Shown here: piece after piece, positions 43,642 to 51,785 of the stretch | Position numbering within the stretch: the stretch's first letter is position 1 | How the letters are laid out: the number at the start of each line of letters is the position of its first letter | DNA from: DASQHW01 sp038238245 | Lineage (GTDB): Bacteria > Actinomycetota > Acidimicrobiia > IMCC26256 > PALSA-610 | Assembly: GCA_038238245.1 (NCBI GenBank) | Contig: JBBRXX010000020.1 | Span: 1 to 64,000 of the forward strand | Direction of reading: 5' to 3' | Length of the DNA: 64,000 nucleotides | The notes under the pieces: model-generated | The model's database searches: none | Seen by the model: the letters and a program-made list of their open reading frames with translations, nothing else | Told to the model about the DNA's origin: nothing | Program-made: the position numbers and the translations under genes

Positions 43642-44096
43642 GCCGCAAGTCCTGGCTCTGGGTGCTGCTCATTGTGGTCGTGGTCGGAGCGCTGGCGGTG
43701 CTCGTGACGCGCTCGCAGCCGAGTGGGTCACCGCGCGCACGCGCCGACCGGCTCGCGCACCAGCTCGCATGTCCCGAGTGCGAGGGTGAGTCGGTTGCCG
43801 ACAGCAACTCGGTGTCCGCACGTGCGATCCGCGAAGACCTTCCGCGCCGCATCGCGGCGGGGGAGAGCGATGCGGAGATTCGCGAGTTCTACGTGTCGAA
43901 GTACACGGAGAAAGTGTTGCGTACCCCTGCGAACTCCGGCATCGGGCTGGTCGCGTGGGTGGTGCCCGCGCTCGCGCTGTTCCTCGGTCTGGCCGGCGTG
44001 GCGCTCGCGCTCCGGCGCTGGAGTCGCGCACCGCGGCTCGAAGCCACACCGGAGGACGAAGCAATCGTCTCCGCCATGCGCGGACACACCAGGTGA
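43638..44096 (+). CDS. ccmH: Cytochrome c maturation thiol-oxidoreductase CcmH
   Basis: Protein of 152 residues with a signal-anchor helix (LWVLLIVVVVGALAVL), the redox motif ACPECEGESVADSNS (CxxC, equal to the family LRCxxCQxxSIADS) and a second helix (LVAWVVPALALFLGLAGVAL). It works with CcmG and CcmF on apocytochrome thiols. Overlaps on both sides keep it in the operon. Confidence 0.93.
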   Translation: MSRKSWLWVLLIVVVVGALAVLVTRSQPSGSPRARADRLAHQLACPECEGESVADSNSVSARAIREDLPRRIAAGESDAEIREFYVSKYTEKVLRTPANSGIGLVAWVVPALALFLGLAGVALALRRWSRAPRLEATPEDEAIVSAMRGHTR

Positions 44097-44857
44097 TGAG
44101 CGCGGTGGATCGCGAGCACATGGAAGGAGAGCGCGACTTCTTGTTGCGCTCGCTCGACGATCTCGACGCCGAGCTGCTGGCCGGCAACGTCGATCCCGAC
44201 ACGTACCGGACACTGCACGACGACTACACCGCGCGGGCCGCAGCGGTCGTCCGCTCCCTGGATGACGGTGTGCCGAACGAGGCGCCGGGGCCGAAACGTC
44301 TCCGCGCGGTCACCGCCGCCGGCATCGTCGTGTTCTGCGTCCTCCTCGCGTTCTTGCTCGCTCGCGCGGTCGGGGAACGGCGTCCGGGCCAGACACCGAC
44401 CGGCAACGACGCGGTCGCGTCGCCCGTGACGCTCGATCCGAACAGCTACGAGGCTCACATCGGCGCCGCGCGTGACCTGCTCTCCAAGCAGGAGCTGCCG
44501 CGGGCGATCGAGGAGTACACGGCGGCGGCGAGCGTCGACCCGACGCAGCCCGAGCCGCTCGCCTATCGCGGGTGGATCAGTGCGCTCGTCGCCGGCCAGG
44601 TCGCCGACACGTCCACGCGTGCCACACTCACGGACCGCGCGACCAGGGATCTCGACCAGGCGATCGCGCTCGACCCGAAATACCTCGACGCGTACTTCTT
44701 CAAGGGGTACATGCTCTACAAGTTCGAGCACCGACCCGCCGAAGCGGTCGAGCCTCTGCAAAGGTTCCTCGTGCTCGCGCCCCCGGATCATCCCTTGCGC
44801 CAACGGGTGCTCGACGTGCTCGACGAGGCCCAGAAGGCCGCCCGACCGAAACCATAG
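44096..44857 (+). CDS. ccmI: TPR protein, CcmI/CycH-like apocytochrome chaperone
   Basis: Protein of 253 residues: a coiled N-terminal segment (MEGERDFLLRSLDDLDAELL), one membrane helix (AGIVVFCVLLAFLLARAV) and an extracytoplasmic TPR domain (GAARDLLSKQELPRAIEEY; ATRDLDQAIALDPKYLDAYF). That is the arrangement of CcmI, which delivers apocytochrome c to the CcmF/H complex. The symbol is assigned from position and topology. Confidence 0.82.
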   Translation: MSAVDREHMEGERDFLLRSLDDLDAELLAGNVDPDTYRTLHDDYTARAAAVVRSLDDGVPNEAPGPKRLRAVTAAGIVVFCVLLAFLLARAVGERRPGQTPTGNDAVASPVTLDPNSYEAHIGAARDLLSKQELPRAIEEYTAAASVDPTQPEPLAYRGWISALVAGQVADTSTRATLTDRATRDLDQAIALDPKYLDAYFFKGYMLYKFEHRPAEAVEPLQRFLVLAPPDHPLRQRVLDVLDEAQKAARPKP

Positions 44858-44865
44858 GAGACCTC

Positions 44866-45339
44866 ATGGCCAAGCAGCCCGAACCGCAGACCGACGCGTC
44901 GAAGATGTATCGCGTCACGATCACGACCAATCGCGGCGCGATCGTGATGGATCTCGACCCGCAGCTCGCGCCGAACACGGTGAACAACTTCATCGGGCTG
45001 GCGCGGCAGGGCTATTACGACGGGCTGACCTGGCACCGCGTGGTGCCGGAGTTCGTCATCCAGGGCGGCGACCCCGAAGGCAGCGGAAGCGGCGGCCCCG
45101 GTTACAAATTCGCCGACGAGCCGGTGAAGGGTCAGTACACGCGCGGTGCGGTCGCGATGGCGAACGCCGGTGCCGACACGAACGGCTCGCAGTTCTTCAT
45201 CTGCATCGACGACTGCTCCCGCAAGCTCGCGCCCAGCTACAACCTGTTCGGCTACGTGGTCGACGGCCAGGACGTCGCGGAATCGACGCAGGTCGGCGAC
45301 GTGATGCAGAAGGTCGAGATCGAGGAGCGCGACCGCTGA
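44866..45339 (+). CDS. Cyclophilin-type peptidyl-prolyl isomerase
   Basis: Protein of 157 residues that accelerates prolyl bond rotation during folding. Active-site segments are WHRVVPEFVIQGGDP (catalytic Arg, Phe), GAVAMANAGADTNGSQFFI and NLFGYVV. There is no signal peptide, so it is cytoplasmic. TAGGAG lies 5 bases before the ATG, which is 8 bases after ccmI, so it is the last gene of the operon. Confidence 0.94.
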   Translation: MAKQPEPQTDASKMYRVTITTNRGAIVMDLDPQLAPNTVNNFIGLARQGYYDGLTWHRVVPEFVIQGGDPEGSGSGGPGYKFADEPVKGQYTRGAVAMANAGADTNGSQFFICIDDCSRKLAPSYNLFGYVVDGQDVAESTQVGDVMQKVEIEERDR

Positions 45340-45373
45340 GCGGCCCACCCCGGGAGACGCCGGGAAATACGAC

Positions 45374-45401
45374 TTGACCGATCATATTTGTGGACTAGGA
45401 T
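45374..45401 (+). promoter_or_regulatory. Sigma-70-type promoter upstream of the cupin gene
   Basis: TTGACC (45374-45379) and TAGGAT (45396-45401) are separated by 16 bases, the best -35/-10 pair in the 194-base gap. It would give a leader of about 125 bases ahead of the cysteine-dioxygenase-like gene. Confidence 0.45.
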
Positions 45402-45533
45402 GCGCAACGTGCGCACGTCCCGGTCGACCCTCAACGCCACGTGGGGTGAGCTGACGCGCGAGACCTTCGACGAGCGCTGTCGCCCGGGGCCGCTGACCCG
45501 TCCGACGCCCGCGCTTTTTCGGAGGTGGTTCTC

Positions 45534-45962
45534 ATGTCGCGTACTGCTGACGCGGCCGTCCGCATTCCTGATCACGATCACGACGTCCTGGCCGGAATCC
45601 TCGGCGTGATCGCAGGCCGCCTCGCGCGGGCGGTTCGCGCCGAGGAAGTGCTCGAGGCGCCCACGGGCTTGCGGAGGTGGCGGAAGGTCGCCTCCACGTC
45701 CATGTACGACGCGTGGTTGGTGGCGTGGTCGCCGGGGGCCGGCATCCCCGAGCACCACCATGGCGATGCCACTGCCGCGTTCCAGGTGGTGCGCGGAACG
45801 CTGGTCGAGCGGACCGAGGAACGCGCCCGGGTGTTGCACTCCGGCGACGCGGCATCGGTGCCACCGTGGCGGCGGCACGCGGTCCGCAACCTCGGCGCCG
45901 TCCCCGCGCTCAGCCTGCACGTGTACTCGGCGCCGCTCGGCGATTCGTGGAAGCCGGACTGA
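45534..45962 (+). CDS. Cysteine dioxygenase-like cupin
   Basis: Small cupin of 142 residues related to type I cysteine dioxygenase, which oxidises cysteine to cysteine sulfinate with Fe(II). The metal-binding motif is GIPEHHHGDATAAFQVVRG and the second motif is VPPWRRHAVRNLG with the third ligand His. CGGAGG lies 8 bases before the ATG. It is followed 27 bases later by an Rrf2 regulator, which fits control by cysteine status. A different thiol substrate remains possible. Confidence 0.82.
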   Translation: MSRTADAAVRIPDHDHDVLAGILGVIAGRLARAVRAEEVLEAPTGLRRWRKVASTSMYDAWLVAWSPGAGIPEHHHGDATAAFQVVRGTLVERTEERARVLHSGDAASVPPWRRHAVRNLGAVPALSLHVYSAPLGDSWKPD

Positions 45963-45989
45963 TGCGCCGCCGTCCGCAAGAATCATGCC

Positions 45990-46451
45990 GTGCGGATCAC
46001 GGCCAAGGCAGATTACGCGGTACGGGCGGCAGTCGAGCTGGCCGCGGCCGAGTCCGGCGGCAAACCGGTGAAGGGCGAACAGCTCGCACGGAACCAGGGA
46101 ATTCCCCACAACTTTCTCGAGAACATCCTCACCGAGCTGCGGCGCGCGGGAATCGTGCGGACCCGGCGCGGTGCCGACGGCGGGTACCAACTCGCCCGGC
46201 CGGCGGCCGAGGTTACCGTCGCCGACGTGCTGCGCGCGGTCGAAGGACCGCTGGCGGCGGTGCAGGGGGTGCGGCCCGACGAGCTCGTGTACGGCGGCGC
46301 GGCCGCGAAGCTGCCCGAGGTATGGGTTGCGCTCCGCGCGAGCTTGCGTGACGTGCTCGAGCACGTGTCGATCGCCGACATCGCGCGGAAGCGTCTCCCG
46401 GACGTCGTCCGCGAACGCACCCGGCACAAGGACGCCTGGCGGCGGCACTGA
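45990..46451 (+). CDS. Rrf2-family transcriptional regulator, Cys-free
   Basis: Protein of 153 residues starting at GTG. It has the Rrf2 winged helix (MRITAKADYAVRAAVELAAA; GIPHNFLENILTELRRAGIV; RTRRGADGGYQLARPAAEV). It contains no cysteine at all, so it cannot bind an Fe-S cluster as IscR or NsrR do and is closer in type to CymR, a cysteine-metabolism regulator. Control of the upstream cupin is inferred. Confidence 0.9.
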   Translation: MRITAKADYAVRAAVELAAAESGGKPVKGEQLARNQGIPHNFLENILTELRRAGIVRTRRGADGGYQLARPAAEVTVADVLRAVEGPLAAVQGVRPDELVYGGAAAKLPEVWVALRASLRDVLEHVSIADIARKRLPDVVRERTRHKDAWRRH

Positions 46452-46513
46452 CGTCGCCCGCGGCGGCGTTGCGTATGAGGGCCTTTTTACCAACTATCGC
46501 CCTCGTGTACGAC

Positions 46514-47104
46514 ATGCGTATTATCGGGGCCGTGGGGGCATTTCTAATTGCCGGGGCAATTGCGTTAGCAGTGATCGCGGGCATGGTCTTCGTGTATGCG
46601 CGCTTCACCGCCCTGCGCACACGTGTACAGCGCTCCTGGGAGTCGCTGGAAGCCGCACTCCAGGAACGCCACCGGCTCGTCCCGATCCTCGTCGACACCG
46701 TGCGCCGTGTCGTACCGCACGACGCGCGCCTGTTGGACACCGCGACGTCACTCAACCTCATGGCGATGGCGGTGCAGCGCGAAGCGGATGCCCAGGCGGT
46801 CACCGAGCAGGCGCTCGAGGGCGTGGTGCATCAGGTGGTCGCGGCCGCGGACCGGCATCCCGAGCTCCGGTGGGACCCGGCATTCCGCGCGTTGGAGCAG
46901 CAGCACTCGGAGATCGCAGCGCGCATCCAGGAGCTGCGGGCCGTGTACAACGCGAACACCCGCAGCTTCGACCGGCTGGTGCAGACCTTCCCGACCCTGA
47001 TCATCGCCCACATGTTCGGCTTCGCGCCCGAGCCCTACTTCGAGCTCGAACCCGCCGTCGGGCACTTCTCGCCGTCGTCGATCGATCTCTCGCCCTGGAC
47101 GTAG
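46514..47104 (+). CDS. LemA-family protein
   Basis: Membrane-anchored helical protein of 196 residues: one N-terminal helix (IGAVGAFLIAGAIALAVIAG), a coiled-coil bundle (QRSWESLEAALQERHRLVPI) and the family end NANTRSFDRLVQTFPTLIIA followed by MFGFAPEPYFELE. LemA proteins face outward with an unknown role. The start is uncertain: ATG at 46514, or GTG at 46532, which lies 7 bases after TATTAT (46519-46524). Confidence 0.85.
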   Translation: MRIIGAVGAFLIAGAIALAVIAGMVFVYARFTALRTRVQRSWESLEAALQERHRLVPILVDTVRRVVPHDARLLDTATSLNLMAMAVQREADAQAVTEQALEGVVHQVVAAADRHPELRWDPAFRALEQQHSEIAARIQELRAVYNANTRSFDRLVQTFPTLIIAHMFGFAPEPYFELEPAVGHFSPSSIDLSPWT

Positions 47105-47122
47105 CCGCGGGAGCCGCGAGGC

Positions 47123-47590
47123 TCAGCCGTGTCTTGCGAGCTCAGCGGCGAGATCGAGCCGCTGCGTGATCGCGTCGCGTTCCAGGTGGCCCCACTGCGA
47201 GCGCGGCACCTGCCACAGGACCTCGAACTCGATGCCGTCGGGATCCTTGCCGTAGAGCGACTTGCTCACACCGTGGTCGCTCTCGCCGACCAGCGCACCC
47301 ATCTGCACCAGACGGCCCCGCATCTCGGCGAGATCTTGGATCGTTTCGACCTCCCAGGCGAGGTGGTAGAGGCCGACCCGGCCCGGTTGCGGTGGCGGCG
47401 CCTGGGCGCCGAGCGAGAACAGACCGAGGTCGTGGTGGTTCTCCGTGCCGGCCGCTCGCATGAACACCGCGGCCCCATCGCCGTGGTCGGCGAGGACCTC
47501 GAAGCCGAACGCCTCTTCGTAGAACGCGGCCGATCGGCCCGCGTCACGCACGTAGAGGACGGCGTGATTGAGCCTCCGCACTGCACTCAT
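47123..47590 (-). CDS. VOC (glyoxalase/extradiol dioxygenase fold) protein
   Basis: Metal-binding VOC protein of 155 residues. The metal ligands are in RLNHAVLYVRD (His), RVGLYHLAWEV (His) and DPDGIEFEVLW (Glu), as in catechol-2,3-dioxygenase-like proteins. The substrate is unknown. The ATG overlaps the stop of the cysteine desulfurase gene (ATGA), so it is the third gene of the sufR-like operon. Confidence 0.9.
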   Translation of the reverse strand: MSAVRRLNHAVLYVRDAGRSAAFYEEAFGFEVLADHGDGAAVFMRAAGTENHHDLGLFSLGAQAPPPQPGRVGLYHLAWEVETIQDLAEMRGRLVQMGALVGESDHGVSKSLYGKDPDGIEFEVLWQVPRSQWGHLERDAITQRLDLAAELARHG

Positions 47591-48675
47591 GCGGTCCGCA
47601 ACCCCCTCAGTCGTTCGACGATTCCCGGGAACACCTCGACGAAACGCGTCATGTCGGCGACCGACGACGACCATCCGACGGAGACGCGGAGCGACCGTTC
47701 GGCATCCACACCCATCGCGGTGAGCACCGGCGACGGCTCCAGTACCTCCGACGAGCACGCCGAGCCGGAATGCACGGCGACCCCGTGCTGGTCGAGCGCC
47801 AGCAGGATGGGCTCGGCTTCGACGCCGTCGACCCCCAGGCACAGGAGGTTCGGCAGTGAGCCGTCCCCGAAGCGCTGGACGCCGGGCACCGTCTCACAGA
47901 CGGACGCGGCGCTCGCAATCAGCTCCCGCTGGGTGCGTCCCTCCCCTTCGAGGTCCGTCGCCGCGCACGCCGCACCGAACCCGACCCAGGCCGGCAGGTT
48001 CTCGATGCCACCGCGTCGCGCGCGCTCCTGGGCGCCGCCGAGCAGCAGCGGCGGGATCCGCGAGCCGCGGCGAATGAGGAGCGCCCCGGCGCCGAGCGGC
48101 CCACCGAATTTGTGTGCGGTCACCGAGCACAGATCGGCGTCGAAGCGCACGGGGACGTAGCCCGCCGCCGCGCACGCGTCCACATGGACGCGCACTCGAC
48201 GCTCTCGCAGTGCGGCGCACACTTCGGACGCGGGTTGTACGGTCCCGACCTCGTGATTGGCGAACTGGACGCTGACGAGCACCGTGTCCTCGCGCACCGC
48301 ATCGACCACGGCTTCGGCGGAGAACCGGCCGGCGCGATCGACGTCAATGACCGTGACCTCGGATGCGGCGCGTTCGATGGCGTCACGAACGCACGAGTGC
48401 TCGACCGCCGTGGTCACCACATGCCCGTTGGCGCCGAAGACCGCGGTGTTGACGGCCTCGGTGCCGGACGAGGTGAACATCACCTCACGCGGTCGCGCCC
48501 CGAAGAACGCCGCAACCTGATCCCGAGCCTGTTCGAGCGCGACGCGCGTGGCGCGGCCTTCGGCGTGGAGGCGCCCCGGGTCACCGAACGACGCCTCGAC
48601 GAAGGGCAACATCGCGTCGCGGGCGGCCGGGCGCAGCGGTGAGGTGGACGCGTGGTCGAGGTACGCCCGACTCAC
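47587..48675 (-). CDS. Cysteine desulfurase (NifS/IscS-like)
   Basis: PLP enzyme of 362 residues that supplies sulfur for Fe-S clusters or thiolation. PLP Lys is in SVTAHKFGGPLGAG, and the catalytic Cys is in the loop VHSGSACSSEVLEPSP, placing it in the IscS-like class I. GTG start overlaps the SufR-like stop (GTGA). Scaffold genes (sufBCD or iscU) are not in the window, so a role in cluster assembly or tRNA thiolation is open. Confidence 0.93.
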   Translation of the reverse strand: MSRAYLDHASTSPLRPAARDAMLPFVEASFGDPGRLHAEGRATRVALEQARDQVAAFFGARPREVMFTSSGTEAVNTAVFGANGHVVTTAVEHSCVRDAIERAASEVTVIDVDRAGRFSAEAVVDAVREDTVLVSVQFANHEVGTVQPASEVCAALRERRVRVHVDACAAAGYVPVRFDADLCSVTAHKFGGPLGAGALLIRRGSRIPPLLLGGAQERARRGGIENLPAWVGFGAACAATDLEGEGRTQRELIASAASVCETVPGVQRFGDGSLPNLLCLGVDGVEAEPILLALDQHGVAVHSGSACSSEVLEPSPVLTAMGVDAERSLRVSVGWSSSVADMTRFVEVFPGIVERLRGLRTA

Positions 48676-49379
48676 ACGCGGGTGACGCAGTGCTGGTCGC
48701 CGCCCGGCCTGCTCTCGGTGATCATCGGCGAGGTCTCACCGTAGAGACCTTCGAGCATCCCCTTCACCATGCCGGTGTCGACGGCGCACAGCACGTGGGG
48801 ATACTGCCGCGCCGCGTCACCGAACGGGCAGTGCTCGGCGACGAGGGTCAATGCGTTCCCGTGGGACTCGGCATGCGCGGCAAATCCGTGCGCGGTCAAC
48901 GCGTCCGCGACGGTTGCGACCGCGGCCTTCACCGACCGGTGGCCTTCGGAAGGCTCCATCCGGGCGGCGATCGAGCGCCCGTACTCGTATCCGACTTCCT
49001 CGGCGAGCGTGCGCGCCTCGTCGACCGGCAGCTTCTCGAGCGCGCGCGCGAGAAGGATCGCGAGCAGGTCGTCGCGTCGAGGCGGGAACGAGAGCTGCGT
49101 GTCGTTCGGCGCGGCGCGGTAACACTTGGACGGACGGCCCGCGGTCTCGTGGCGGGCCAGCTCCACGTCGAGATATCCGCCTGCCGCGAGCTTCTCGAGG
49201 TGGTGGCGCGCCACATTGGGATGCACCGAGAAGTGCTCGGCGATCTCGGCGGCCTTCACGCCGTCGGGAGCGGCGCGGACATACAGGTAGATGTCGCGCC
49301 GAGTCGGATCTCCGAACGCCGTCGTGACCGCGACCACCGCCGCCGCGAACTCGTCCGGGGCCAGCTCCCCTGTATCCAC
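48672..49379 (-). CDS. sufR: SufR-like Fe-S-sensing transcriptional regulator
   Basis: Protein of 235 residues: ArsR/DeoR-type winged helix (GDPTRRDIYLYVRAAPDGVK; EHFSVHPNVARHHLEKLAAG) and a C-terminal domain with VAEHCPFGDAARQYPHVLCAVDT and a final GDQHCVTRV, three cysteines placed like the cluster ligands of SufR. It heads an operon with cysteine desulfurase, which fits feedback control of Fe-S synthesis. The GTG start lies 6 bases after TACAAT, so it is probably leaderless. Confidence 0.82.
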   Translation of the reverse strand: MDTGELAPDEFAAAVVAVTTAFGDPTRRDIYLYVRAAPDGVKAAEIAEHFSVHPNVARHHLEKLAAGGYLDVELARHETAGRPSKCYRAAPNDTQLSFPPRRDDLLAILLARALEKLPVDEARTLAEEVGYEYGRSIAARMEPSEGHRSVKAAVATVADALTAHGFAAHAESHGNALTLVAEHCPFGDAARQYPHVLCAVDTGMVKGMLEGLYGETSPMITESRPGGDQHCVTRV

Positions 49380-49385
49380 GGGGAT

Positions 49386-49391
49386 ATTGTA
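49386..49391 (-). promoter_or_regulatory. -10 box (TACAAT), leaderless type
   Basis: Minus-strand TACAAT followed by ATCCCC and the sufR-like GTG. This is the best consensus match among the leaderless boxes in the window. It lies in the 69-base divergent gap shared with mrp. Confidence 0.5.
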
Positions 49392-49448
49392 CCTACGCCG
49401 GTAGTGGAAATCCCCGGAGCCGGCAGCGACCCCGTTCGTGGAGGTGCA

Positions 49449-50549
49449 ATGCCCACCGAAGCCGAGATCCTGGAGGCCCTCCAGCCCGTCGAGGATCCGG
49501 AGATTCATCGTTCGATCGTCGAGCTCGACATGGTCCGCGGCATCGAGGTCGCGGGGGACGAGATCCGCGTCACGGTCGCCTTGACCGTCGCCGGGTGCCC
49601 CCTCCGCGCCGAGATCACCAAACGCGTCACCGACGCCGTCGCCGCGCTCCCCGGCGTGGCGCGCGTCGACGTCGATCTCACGGTGATGAGCGACGAGCAG
49701 CGCGCCGCGCTCGCCCAACGCCTCCAAGGCGGCCACGAGGGCGAGACGCGAAAGAATCCCTTCACGGACGCCAAGACGCGTGTCCTTGCGATCGCGTCGG
49801 GCAAGGGTGGTGTCGGCAAGTCCTCGGTCACGACGAACCTGGCGGTTGCGCTCGCGCAACGTGGTCGGAAAGTCGCGGCGGTGGACGCCGACGTGTGGGG
49901 CTTTTCGATGCCGCGCATGCTCGGCATCGACCGCCCACCGACCGTCATCGACGACGTCATCGTTCCCCCCGACGCCAACGGCGTCACGCTCATCTCGATG
50001 GGGTTCTTCGCGCGGGACGACCAGCCCGTCGTGTGGCGCGGTCCGATGCTGCACAAGGCGCTCGAGCAGTTCCTCACCGACGTGCACTGGGGCGAGCCCG
50101 ACTACCTGATCGTCGACATGCCACCCGGGACCGGCGACATCGCGCTCTCGATGGCGCAGTTCCTTCCGCGCGCCGAGGTGCTCGTCGTCACCACACCGCA
50201 ACCGGCCGCGCAGAAGGTCGCGCAGCGCGCGGCGTACATGGCGCTGAAGGTCAATCTCGAGGTGATGGGGGTCGTCGAGAACATGTCGTGGTTCCGGTGC
50301 GACCACGGCACGAGCTACCCGCTGTTCGGTGAAGGGGGCGGGCGCGAGCTCGCCGACCAGCTCGACGTACCGCTCCTCGGACAGGTGCCGCTGGTCCCCG
50401 AGCTCCGAGAAGGTGCCGACACAGGACGTCCGATTGTCGTCACGGATCCCGAGAACGAGGCGTCGCGGGTGTTCGCCTCGATTGCCGAACGCATCGAGGT
50501 CGAGCTGGCACCGAAGCGCATTTACCGCACCGAGCTGAAAATCGTCTAG
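49449..50549 (+). CDS. mrp: Mrp/ApbC-type Fe-S carrier ATPase
   Basis: P-loop ATPase of 366 residues that carries or transfers Fe-S clusters. The N-terminal MIP18 domain (EILEALQPVEDPEIHRSIVE; VAGCPLRAEI) is followed by the deviant Walker A SGKGGVGKSSVTTNLA and YLIVDMPPGTGD. In the usual CxxC bridge only the first Cys is present (MSWFRCDHGTSYPLFGEGGG), so cluster binding through that motif is doubtful. GGAGG precedes the ATG by 4 bases. It is divergent from sufR. Confidence 0.93.
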   Translation: MPTEAEILEALQPVEDPEIHRSIVELDMVRGIEVAGDEIRVTVALTVAGCPLRAEITKRVTDAVAALPGVARVDVDLTVMSDEQRAALAQRLQGGHEGETRKNPFTDAKTRVLAIASGKGGVGKSSVTTNLAVALAQRGRKVAAVDADVWGFSMPRMLGIDRPPTVIDDVIVPPDANGVTLISMGFFARDDQPVVWRGPMLHKALEQFLTDVHWGEPDYLIVDMPPGTGDIALSMAQFLPRAEVLVVTTPQPAAQKVAQRAAYMALKVNLEVMGVVENMSWFRCDHGTSYPLFGEGGGRELADQLDVPLLGQVPLVPELREGADTGRPIVVTDPENEASRVFASIAERIEVELAPKRIYRTELKIV

Positions 50550-50566
50550 CCACTAAGGTGCCGCGC

Positions 50567-50803
50567 ATGGAAGTACGCATCGGCGTCGTGTACACCACCC
50601 GCGAGTTGACGATCGAGACCGACGACGAGGTCGACGTCGTCAGCCAGACCGTCGAGCGCGCGCTCGCGAACGGCACCGGCGTCCTTTGGCTCACCGATAC
50701 CAAGGGGCGGCGCGTCGGTGTGCCGACCGACAAGATCGCGTACGTCGAGATCGCAGCCGACGCCGGCGGGCGCAAGGTCGGCTTCGGTTCGACGGGTCGG
50801 TGA
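50567..50803 (+). CDS. DUF3107 protein, 78 residues
   Basis: Small cytoplasmic protein starting MEVRIGVVYTTRELTIETDD, with the family ending in GRRVGVPTDKIAYVEIA. It matches DUF3107 (mycobacterial TB9.4-like), of unknown function. Start is the ATG at 50567 with AAGG about 9 bases upstream; a GTG three codons earlier is possible. It lies between mrp and the Get3-like pair. Confidence 0.85.
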   Translation: MEVRIGVVYTTRELTIETDDEVDVVSQTVERALANGTGVLWLTDTKGRRVGVPTDKIAYVEIAADAGGRKVGFGSTGR

Positions 50804-50816
50804 CGCGGAGCACCGC

Positions 50817-51785
50817 GTGATCCAGCCCGCGCCCGGGCTGCTCGATCGACGCTTGCTGTTCTTCACCGGGAAGGGCGGCGTCGGCAAGAGCACGATGGCA
50901 GCGGCGACCGCCTTGCTCGCCGCCAACATCGGCAAGCGCGTGCTGCTCGTCGAGGTCGACGCCAAAGGCGATGTCCCCGCGCAGTTCGAGCAGTCGCCGG
51001 TCGGTTTCAAGCCGCGCGAGATCTATCCCGGGGTGCTCGCGATGGCGATGGACACCGAGGCGTCACTCCAGGAGTACCTGCGGCTCAACCTGCGCGTGCC
51101 GGTGCTGGGCCGGTTGGGACCGCTCGCCCACGTGCTCGACTTCGTCGCGACCGCGGCGCCGGGCGTGAAGGAGATCCTCACGATCGGCAAGATCGCATGG
51201 GAGGTGCGCGAGGCGGTCGAAGGGCGCGCCGACCACGACCTGGTCGTCGTCGACGCGGCCGCGACCGGGCACATCGTCGCCCAGCTCGGCGCGGCCGATG
51301 CCATCCGGGACCTCGTCGACGTGGGTCCGCTGCGCAACCAGACGCAGTGGGTGTCGGAGATCCTCGCCGACCCGCAGCTCACGGCGGTCAACATCGTGAC
51401 GACCCCCGAGGAGATGCCGGTCGCCGAATCGATCGAGCTCGTGCAGCGGTTGCGGAGCGAAGTGAAGGTGCCGCTCGGGTCGGTGATCGTCAACCGTGTG
51501 CTGCCCGAGCTGTTCACGCACACCGACGAGGAGACCTTCGAGGCGCTGCGTGTGCCTCCGGCGCGCGAGCAGCTGACGGCGCGTGTCGGCACGGGCGCGA
51601 CCCAGGTCCTCGATGCGGCCCGGCTGGCGGTCTTGTTGCGGCGCACGCGAGCGGTGCACCTCACGCACCTGCGCGAGGAGGTCGATCTCCCGATGCTGTA
51701 CGTGCCGTACCTGTTCGTACGCGCCCACGGCTTGCGGGTGACGCGAATGGTTGCCGACGCGCTCGGAGAGGAGCTCGGCCTGTGA
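50817..51785 (+). CDS. Get3/ArsA-like ATPase A
   Basis: Deviant P-loop ATPase of 322 residues with FFTGKGGVGKSTMAAATALL, LVEVDAKGDV (Switch I region) and DLVVVDAAATGHI (Walker B/Switch II). It lacks the arsenite-binding cysteines of ArsA, like the mycobacterial pair Rv3679/Rv3680. GTG at 50817 follows GCGGAG by 6 bases. It overlaps the second ATPase gene (GTGA), implying a heteromeric complex. Role proposed in bacteria: membrane-protein or envelope homeostasis; uncertain here. Confidence 0.9.
   Translation: MIQPAPGLLDRRLLFFTGKGGVGKSTMAAATALLAANIGKRVLLVEVDAKGDVPAQFEQSPVGFKPREIYPGVLAMAMDTEASLQEYLRLNLRVPVLGRLGPLAHVLDFVATAAPGVKEILTIGKIAWEVREAVEGRADHDLVVVDAAATGHIVAQLGAADAIRDLVDVGPLRNQTQWVSEILADPQLTAVNIVTTPEEMPVAESIELVQRLRSEVKVPLGSVIVNRVLPELFTHTDEETFEALRVPPAREQLTARVGTGATQVLDAARLAVLLRRTRAVHLTHLREEVDLPMLYVPYLFVRAHGLRVTRMVADALGEELGL

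Noticed and set aside
45388..45609. 73-codon open frame in front of and overlapping the cupin gene
   Set aside because: It continues out of frame into a clear cupin gene with a good ribosome-binding site, and its translation is Arg/Thr-rich without features. A short leader peptide cannot be fully excluded.
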